Below, piece after piece: positions 13,330 through 18,606 of a DNA stretch of 18,606 nucleotides. Below the pieces are notes generated by a model. It was not told where the DNA came from and made no database searches. It saw nothing but the letters and a program-made list of their open reading frames with translations. The position numbers and the translations under genes are program-made. The stretch covers positions 1-18,606 of the forward strand of contig DAOTVW010000090.1 in assembly GCA_034436035.1 (NCBI GenBank), written 5' to 3'. Each line of letters opens with the position of its first letter. Positions within the stretch are counted from its first letter, which is position 1. This stretch comes from UBA4823 sp034436035. GTDB taxonomy: Bacteria > Chloroflexota > Anaerolineae > Anaerolineales > UBA4823.

Positions 13330-15756
13330 TTAAGCGCGCAATTTCTCACCTTTGGGGTCGATCAACACCGCGGGCGCGACTACTGCCGGTACTTTTTGAT
13401 CGAACAATTCCACCTGGAATTGATTACCTTGTTTAGCCAGTTCAATCGGCAAATAGGCATAGGCGATATTCTTCTTGACAGTATAGCCATATCCACCACT
13501 GCGCACACGACTCACCACTTTACCGTTCAAATAAACCGCCTCGCCGCCATAAATCGGTAACCATCCCTCACCCTCGAGAGTGAGCGTGCAGAGTTTCCGC
13601 TTCAATCCCTCCGCTTTCGCTTTCAGCAAGGCTTCTTTACCAATGAAATCACCTTTATCTAAATCCACGCAAAATCCTAAGCCAGCCTCGTAGGGGTTTT
13701 CGCGTTGGGTGACATCAGCGGTGAAATAACGATATCCTTTCTCCAGGCGCAATGAATCGGCAACTTTATACCCACATGGTTCAACACCGAAAGGTTGTGC
13801 AGCGGCATAAAGACGATCCCAAACCTGCATCGCCCACTCATTTTGGACATACAGCTCCCAGCCCAATTCGCCAATATAGCTAACCCGCTGTGCCAAAACC
13901 TTTGCCCCATGGACATCGATCCAAGCAGCATGCATATAAGGGATTGCCTCATTAGATACATCACTGGAGGTCACCTGTTGGAGCACTTCCCGAGCTTTTG
14001 GACCCCAGAGTGGAATACAAGCCCATTCTGTGGTGATATCGCGTATCTCCACCTCACCATCTTCTGGTTGTTGATGCATGCGTAACCAGGCTAAATCATT
14101 GGCGATAAAGCCCGAACCGGTAATCACCCAAAAATGGTCTTTATCCAGGCGGGTTACCGTTAAATCTGCCTCAACTCCGCCTAATTCATTGAGGAACTGC
14201 GTATAAATCGCGCTGCCCACAGGACGGTCGATATTGCTGTCTGCGACACGTTGTAACAAAGGCAATGCTCCTGCCCCGCGCAAGTCTATTTTGCCAAAAG
14301 AAGTGAAGTCAAAGAGGGCTACCCTTTCCCGTGCGGCCTGGTGTTCCATACCAACGCGCTCAAAATAGGGTGGTTTTCCCCATCCCCATTGACGTTGTTC
14401 GGCACCCATGCGGCGGCTTTCTTTGCCTGGCTGGAAGAAATTCACCCGTTCCCAACCGAATTTCTCTCCAAACACTGCCCCTAATTCTTGTAAGCGATGA
14501 TGCAATGGAGAAACGCGATGCGGCCGCGCCCACTCATTTTCATCATTCGGGAATTTCAAGCGATAATAATATTTAACACCTTCGCGCGTTCGCTCGGTTG
14601 TATAGTAATAGCTAGAATAATATTTGCCAAAACGAGTGGCTTTGAAGGCGTAGACATCTAACGAGGGGTTCCCGTCGATGATCCATTCCGCCATCAACTT
14701 CCCGATCCCGCCTGCACCGCCAAAACCATTCAAAGACATCCCGCAAGCCATCCACAACCCGCGTACCTCAGCCATAGGTCCAATCATCGGTTGGCAATCC
14801 GGAGAGTAGGCACCAGGATGGCAGGTCAATCCAATCATCTCAGCGTTTTCGAGAATGGGAATGCGGCGAATTGCGCCTTCGAGCAGTTGTTCAAAACGGT
14901 CAAAATCTGGTGGTAAGGCGGTATTGCCATGTTCCCATGGTACGCCATCAATCCAGCGTGCTTTCGGGTTGGGTTCATATCCACCGATGACCAAACCACC
15001 TTGCTCTTCGCGTAAATAAATGAGATTATCGGGGTCGCGCAAGCAGGGGGTTTGATGGCTAAATTCTTTTCCGGGGATCGCCTTCAAAGCGATGTGTTGA
15101 TGATCGACCGGTGTGGTGGGGATATGAATGCCAGCCATAGCTGCCACGCGCGGCGCCCAAAGCCCAGCGGCATTCACCACAATTTCGGTTCGGATGGAAC
15201 CTTTATCGGTCAGCACTCGTGCAATCTCACCCTTGGGGGTTAATTCCAACCCTGTCACTCGGGTGTTGGTGTAAATGGTCACCCCCATCTCTTTAACTTT
15301 CGCTGCCATGCTGGTAGTCGTGAGATAGGGATCCAGATGACCGTCACGCGGGAGATAGATTGCGCCATATAAGTCTTTTTCGCTTAAAGAGGGCATAATT
15401 TTCACCGCTTCCGACGGTGAGATAATCTCCACATCCATGCCAATCCCTTTAGCTCGGCTGACGCTGCGTTGTAATTCCTTGAGTTGTTCCGGGCTGGATG
15501 CCACACGTAAACTGCCCACATGATTAAACAATCCCAGTTCACTATATAATTCAATACTGTATTTACGGATTTGCATAAGGGTTTCTGAGGTCGCAAACTG
15601 GGTCACTAACCCTGCAGCATGTCCGGTTTCGCCACTGGCGATTTCCATTTTTTCCAACACAACCACATCGTTCCAGCCGCGTTTTGCCAAATGGTAGGCA
15701 ATATTGATACCGAAAATACCTCCACCAATCACGACAACTTGTGCCTGATCTTTCAT
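13330..15756 (-). CDS. Dimethylglycine/sarcosine-dehydrogenase-like flavoprotein with GcvT domain
   Basis: FAD-dependent N-demethylase of 808 residues. Residues 1-380 are a DAO-type oxidoreductase: dinucleotide fold GGGIFGINIAYHLAKRG at 11-27, then SGETGHAAGL with H46 at the place of the covalent flavin histidine of dimethylglycine dehydrogenase. Residues about 430-800 match the glycine-cleavage T-protein fold (MEHQAARERVALFDFTSFGK, GCVT-like C-terminus with RSGGYGYTVKKNIAYAYLP), which passes the released one-carbon unit to tetrahydrofolate. ATG 15756 has GGAGG seven bases upstream. It follows the DeoR gene by 54 bases and precedes the Rieske gene. Length and domain order fit the DMGDH/SDH family. 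The exact substrate (dimethylglycine, sarcosine or another N-methyl amino acid) is open. Confidence 0.93.
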   Translation of the reverse strand: MKDQAQVVVIGGGIFGINIAYHLAKRGWNDVVVLEKMEIASGETGHAAGLVTQFATSETLMQIRKYSIELYSELGLFNHVGSLRVASSPEQLKELQRSVSRAKGIGMDVEIISPSEAVKIMPSLSEKDLYGAIYLPRDGHLDPYLTTTSMAAKVKEMGVTIYTNTRVTGLELTPKGEIARVLTDKGSIRTEIVVNAAGLWAPRVAAMAGIHIPTTPVDHQHIALKAIPGKEFSHQTPCLRDPDNLIYLREEQGGLVIGGYEPNPKARWIDGVPWEHGNTALPPDFDRFEQLLEGAIRRIPILENAEMIGLTCHPGAYSPDCQPMIGPMAEVRGLWMACGMSLNGFGGAGGIGKLMAEWIIDGNPSLDVYAFKATRFGKYYSSYYYTTERTREGVKYYYRLKFPNDENEWARPHRVSPLHHRLQELGAVFGEKFGWERVNFFQPGKESRRMGAEQRQWGWGKPPYFERVGMEHQAARERVALFDFTSFGKIDLRGAGALPLLQRVADSNIDRPVGSAIYTQFLNELGGVEADLTVTRLDKDHFWVITGSGFIANDLAWLRMHQQPEDGEVEIRDITTEWACIPLWGPKAREVLQQVTSSDVSNEAIPYMHAAWIDVHGAKVLAQRVSYIGELGWELYVQNEWAMQVWDRLYAAAQPFGVEPCGYKVADSLRLEKGYRYFTADVTQRENPYEAGLGFCVDLDKGDFIGKEALLKAKAEGLKRKLCTLTLEGEGWLPIYGGEAVYLNGKVVSRVRSGGYGYTVKKNIAYAYLPIELAKQGNQFQVELFDQKVPAVVAPAVLIDPKGEKLRA

Positions 15757-15788
15757 AGAATAGCCTCCTCAAAATTTTAAAGATATTC

Positions 15789-15803
15789 GAGCAAAATTTG
15801 CTC
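15789..15803. promoter_or_regulatory. Palindrome GAGCAAAATTTGCTC between DeoR gene and flavoprotein gene
   Basis: A 15-base palindrome with 7-bp arms sits in the 54-bp gap upstream of the flavoprotein start. Its TTTTGC/GCAAAA content resembles the phased TTTTGC repeats upstream of the DeoR gene. It is therefore a candidate extra operator, or a small hairpin between cotranscribed genes. Confidence 0.4.
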
Positions 15804-15810
15804 TTCTAGT

Positions 15811-16623
15811 TTAAATTTGATTGGCGATCACCACATCAACGGAACGGGAGAGCAAAGCTAAACGTGCATTGGCATCAAAGCCCTCATCGGTCACAAGCTT
15901 ATTGATCTGTTCAATGCGGGCAATCAAGTGATTCGAAACCGCTCCCCATTTCGTATGATCCGCAACAATGATGACGGGACCTTGCGTATGAGCAACCATT
16001 AAACGAATGATCTCCGCTTCTGGAAAGGTGGAGACCGTACAGCCATATTTAAGGCTTATGCCCTCAACCCCAATAAATGCTTTCGTTGCGTAAATTTGGT
16101 TTAGGTTATCCGTGGTGAATGTACCGACAACTGCCTGAGATAACGGTAGATATTTTCCGCCTAACAGGATCAGTTCATAATCTGCATCGTGTACATCGGT
16201 TAATGCAGAAGTATTGTTCGTGATAAGGGTTACATTGGGGATGCCATGAATGTTTTGTATCAATTGGGCTGTCGTTGTGCCGGAGTTGATGAACACTAAA
16301 TCGCCGGGTTCGATCAGGGAAGCCGCTGCCATGCCAATCGAACGCTTCTCTTCGATAAAACGCTGTGCCCGTTGAACATATTCCGCCTCTGCGCGAATAT
16401 GTTCATTAAGAATTGCACCCCCGCGCGTGCGCTCGATTAACCCCTGATTTTCTAAAGCTTCTAAATCACGTCGGATAGTCGACTCGGAAACCTGTAAATA
16501 ATCTGCCAAAGCAGCACATGAGGAAATTTTATGCAGCGTAAGATGTTTGAGGATTAACTCATGGCGTTGAGCAGGGATTAGAACCGGCGCAGGCGTCGTC
16601 ATAAGAAAGGATTGGTTGACCAT
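15811..16623 (-). CDS. DeoR-family transcriptional regulator
   Basis: Repressor-type regulator of 270 residues, standard for the family. The N-terminal HTH spans about 22-70 with the signature ISSCAALADYLQVSESTIRRDLEALENQGLIERTRGGAIL. A DeoR C-terminal sensor follows, with VFINSGTTTAQL and TLITNNTSALTDV, whose members usually bind phosphorylated sugars or related phosphate esters. ATG 16623 is 25 bases from the predicted transcript start and has no good Shine-Dalgarno; a second Met at residue 8 is an alternative start with equally poor context. It is the first gene before the flavoprotein and is divergent from the kinase at 16857, so both directions may be controlled. A phosphorylated effector would link it to the adjacent kinase (inference). 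Confidence 0.93.
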   Translation of the reverse strand: MVNQSFLMTTPAPVLIPAQRHELILKHLTLHKISSCAALADYLQVSESTIRRDLEALENQGLIERTRGGAILNEHIRAEAEYVQRAQRFIEEKRSIGMAAASLIEPGDLVFINSGTTTAQLIQNIHGIPNVTLITNNTSALTDVHDADYELILLGGKYLPLSQAVVGTFTTDNLNQIYATKAFIGVEGISLKYGCTVSTFPEAEIIRLMVAHTQGPVIIVADHTKWGAVSNHLIARIEQINKLVTDEGFDANARLALLSRSVDVVIANQI

Positions 16624-16635
16624 TTTTGGTAATTC

Positions 16636-16699
16636 TTGCTTAATTTATAAATATATTATAAACAATTTTGCATAATTTTGCAAGTTTTTGCTTAATTTA
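16636..16699. promoter_or_regulatory. Phased TTTTGC repeats; candidate DeoR operator
   Basis: Three consecutive 10-bp units TTTTGCATAA, TTTTGCAAGT, TTTTGCTTAA occupy 16666-16695. TTGCTTAATTTA occurs twice, at 16636-16647 and 16688-16699. An inverted form TTGCA-N6-TGCAA lies at 16668-16683. The array covers the -35 of the DeoR promoter and lies between divergent genes. Direct helical repeats are a common layout for DeoR-family operators. Confidence 0.55.
16655..16683 (-). promoter_or_regulatory. Promoter of the DeoR-family gene
   Basis: On the minus strand TTGCAA (16683-16678) and TATAAT (16660-16655) are 17 bp apart. The -35 lies in the phased repeat array, so a protein bound there would block RNA polymerase. 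Confidence 0.65.
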
Positions 16700-16701
16700 C
16701 C

Positions 16702-16730
16702 TTGGATTATTTCTCTTTTTATGTTAAACT
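16702..16730 (+). promoter_or_regulatory. Weak candidate promoter for the divergent kinase gene
   Basis: TTGGAT (16702-16707) and TAAACT (16725-16730) are 17 bp apart. The matches are only partial, and about 120 leader bases would follow. This is the best candidate that I can find on the plus strand in this gap. Confidence 0.3.
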
Positions 16731-16856
16731 AAACTCAAGTAAAATCCATTTTTCCTTATCGTAATTCGATTCGCCAACAACCAATGGGAAATCAAAAGAA
16801 CACCGTTTGCTAACCATTGATTAAGGGCATCTATTTCTAATGACGAGAGCGTGCAA

Positions 16857-17960
16857 ATGATGGATAACGATGAAAAGGCTACTAGAATAAAAAATGTACT
16901 ATCCCATTACCAGCTGGGAGAATTGGTGAATTACGCTCAAAATACACGGGGATGTGTCAACCTGAGTTTTGCCATTCAAACTCGAAAAAACGACAGAATA
17001 ACTTCATACTTTCTCCGCCAATATAAAATTGGTATTGTAGAGGAAGAGCTTTTATTCGAGCATTCCTTAATCAATCACATTTGTGAAATCGGTAAACCTG
17101 TTGTCGCCCGTGTCCATCCCACGCGGGATGGTAAAACCTATGTCATGGAACAGGATCCCACCTCGCCCAATCAAACCATTTTTTATGCCATCTTTGACTT
17201 TTTACCCGGCGAAGATAAATATACCTGGGTTAATCCACACTGCACACCAAAGGAATTGGCGCAGTCTGCCCAAGTCTTAGCGCAATACCACCAGGCTGTT
17301 TGGAATTTTCACCCTTTAGGGTTTCGCCGAGAACCACGCATAGCCCAATTCTTAGAACCAATTAAAAATAACCTCCATACCTGTATTACCCAACCCCATT
17401 TAAAAATGGTGCAGGAGATCCTCCTACCCCACCTGACATTTCTCGATCAAAAAATTGAAGAGCTTATAACAATTTTCCAATCCCCTGCTTTTCAACAATT
17501 ACCACAATTGGTTATCCACTGCGACTTTCACCCTGGGAATTTAAAATTCCAAGATGAAAACGTGATCGGTTTATTTGATTTGGATTGGGCGAAATTGGAT
17601 TACCGCATCTTCGATGTAGCGCTTGCTATTTATTATTTTTGTACAGAATGGGAAGGAATGAAGGATGGTGAGGTTCGATTAGACGAAGCAGCTCATTTCG
17701 TATCTTCTTATCAAACCGCTTTACAAAACTCCAGCACCGTACCTCCTTTATCCATTAATGAACAAACTTTGCTAAACCAATTTATCGAAGCAGCCAATCT
17801 CTTTGTTTTGAACTGGAGCATTGAAGATATCCTGCATAAAAAAGTAGTTCTTGAGGAATATATTCCTTATATTCTGCATGGAATTCACTCAGCAATTTGG
17901 CTTGCTGATCCAAGACACCAACAAGAAATCTCGCAATTGGCAGTCACTCACTCCGCCTGA
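16857..17960 (+). CDS. APH/homoserine-kinase-II-like phosphotransferase
   Basis: Protein-kinase-like small-molecule kinase of 367 residues. The N-lobe has GCVNLSFAIQTRKND followed by YFLRQYK, the equivalent of the nucleotide-binding region. The catalytic loop is HCDFHPGN (221-228, D223 and N228), and the metal-binding segment is LFDLDWAKLDYRIFDVALA (D241). This matches the ThrB2/aminoglycoside-phosphotransferase superfamily, whose members phosphorylate hydroxyls of amino acids, choline-like alcohols or sugars. I take ATG 16857, seven bases after GAGAG; a GTG at 16851 is too close to that site. It is divergent from the DeoR gene and shares its operator region. The substrate is unknown; an intermediate of the neighbouring pathway is plausible. 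Confidence 0.85.
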   Translation: MMDNDEKATRIKNVLSHYQLGELVNYAQNTRGCVNLSFAIQTRKNDRITSYFLRQYKIGIVEEELLFEHSLINHICEIGKPVVARVHPTRDGKTYVMEQDPTSPNQTIFYAIFDFLPGEDKYTWVNPHCTPKELAQSAQVLAQYHQAVWNFHPLGFRREPRIAQFLEPIKNNLHTCITQPHLKMVQEILLPHLTFLDQKIEELITIFQSPAFQQLPQLVIHCDFHPGNLKFQDENVIGLFDLDWAKLDYRIFDVALAIYYFCTEWEGMKDGEVRLDEAAHFVSSYQTALQNSSTVPPLSINEQTLLNQFIEAANLFVLNWSIEDILHKKVVLEEYIPYILHGIHSAIWLADPRHQQEISQLAVTHSA

Positions 17961-18078
17961 TCCCTCCCCTGCGATTGAGTTCCTAACCTATAGTTCAACT
18001 ATTATTTTTGTGAGATACGGCAACCCGCCGAAAGGTGCTATTTGTAGATGAATTAATTTTTTCCTACATTAGGCAAAT

Positions 18079-18606
18079 TTAACTCACATCTGCTTTCTGC
18101 ACATCCCTAATCCACGATTCAAATTGGGGTGAATCCATCTTTTCTACGGCTCTCGCCCAGCGTTCCACTGCCCAGCCCCAAAAGTCATATTCAATCTTAG
18201 AAATTTTTTGTTGAATTGCTGCCCAAAGGGTCCATCCCACATCAGACATGATCATATTCAATTTCATCCTTGCCAGTCGACTTGGTGTTGCTTCACCAAA
18301 ATACGCCTCACACAATTCAAATATTTTCTCCTCACTATATTGCAATTCTTGACAAGTATTTCCCAATTCAAAACATGGATCATTATTCCCACTATATTCA
18401 AAATCAATCAGCCTTAATAGATTGCCATCATCGATATAATTTTCCGCTAACAGGTCATTATGACAGGGAACTGTGGGTAATGGATGAACAGACATTGCTT
18501 GTTCAATTCGCTGAACTATCGGTAAACGATCCAGATATCCTTCTGGTATTTTGACTCCATATTCCTGGACAATTCTCAAATAATATTCTACGAGACGGAA
18601 CATATT
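18079..18606 (-). CDS. Choline/ethanolamine-kinase-like phosphotransferase, C-terminal part (runs off right edge)
   Basis: The visible 175 codons hold the catalytic half of a choline-kinase-type enzyme: Brenner-type motif PCHNDLLAENYI and the metal-binding RLIDFEYSGNNDPCFELGN, both characteristic of the choline/ethanolamine kinase branch (LicA-like) rather than of antibiotic kinases. The N-lobe lies beyond base 18606; a Met at 18603 is in frame but cannot be the true start of a full-length enzyme of about 300 residues. It is convergent with the kinase at 16857, with a 118-bp gap. Predicted role: ATP-dependent phosphorylation of choline or a related amino alcohol. This supports a choline/betaine theme for the region. 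Confidence 0.85.
   Translation of the reverse strand, partial: NMFRLVEYYLRIVQEYGVKIPEGYLDRLPIVQRIEQAMSVHPLPTVPCHNDLLAENYIDDGNLLRLIDFEYSGNNDPCFELGNTCQELQYSEEKIFELCEAYFGEATPSRLARMKLNMIMSDVGWTLWAAIQQKISKIEYDFWGWAVERWARAVEKMDSPQFESWIRDVQKADVS

Noticed and set aside
13219..13560. Plus-strand ORF spanning the 109-bp element and the flavoprotein C-terminus
   Set aside because: Mostly antisense to the GcvT-domain region of the flavoprotein; no ribosome site.
17990..18010. Terminator for the kinase at 16857-17960
   Set aside because: Only a 5-bp AT-rich stem precedes the T-rich stretch, too weak to call.
1..18606. tRNA, rRNA or transposase genes
   Set aside because: I looked on both strands for tRNA-like T-loop patterns, rRNA segments and transposase motifs and saw none that I could support.

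Overview
The window looks like a chromosomal piece of a Chloroflexota bacterium, probably Anaerolineae-like. This is inferred from the Tat/lipobox leader followed by an Ala/Pro/Thr-rich linker on the solute-binding protein, from the family mix and from moderate GC; no phylogenetic marker is present. Nearly all genes from base 1 to 16623 read on the minus strand. The last two genes are a plus-strand kinase and a convergent minus-strand kinase that runs off the right edge.

Layout. At 1-727 is the N-terminal part of a PiT phosphate permease, behind a promoter whose -35 lies in 10-bp-phased TTAAYA boxes that resemble a Pho box. At 899-1839 is a GntR/UTRA regulator, an unannotated 54-residue small ORF downstream of it, and a hairpin. 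The regulator has a perfect TTGACA-17-TATAAT promoter overlapped by a site almost identical to the PhnF operator. At 1840-2486 is a repeat-rich spacer. At 2487-6445 is a complete ABC importer operon (binding protein, two permeases, ATPase) of the iron/polyamine/2-aminoethylphosphonate type, ending in a textbook terminator. At 6446-7147 are a long leader, a 105-bp element with terminal inverted repeats and a 53-bp tandem repeat. At 7148-15756 is a catabolic block, read from high to low coordinates: dimethylglycine/sarcosine-dehydrogenase-like flavoprotein, GbcA-like Rieske oxygenase, MttB-family methyltransferase, calcineurin-like phosphoesterase and APC permease. At 15811-16623 is a DeoR regulator with phased TTTTGC operator candidates. 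At 16857-18606 are an APH/homoserine-kinase-II-like kinase and a choline-kinase-like kinase.

How it may work together (inference). The Rieske enzyme, flavoprotein and MttB homologue are three chemically different ways to remove N-methyl groups, which points to use of glycine betaine or a related methylated amine (choline, carnitine, stachydrine). The choline-kinase-like protein and the APC permease fit that. The regulator operator, importer type, phosphoesterase and PiT permease add a phosphorus theme. One testable reading is uptake and dismantling of a phosphorylated or phosphonylated quaternary amine, such as a phosphocholine-type head group. The Rieske reductase and the corrinoid partners expected for MttB are not in this window. 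Similar TTAATACC boxes near +1 of the regulator, importer and Rieske promoters suggest one regulon, though they are short and AT-rich.
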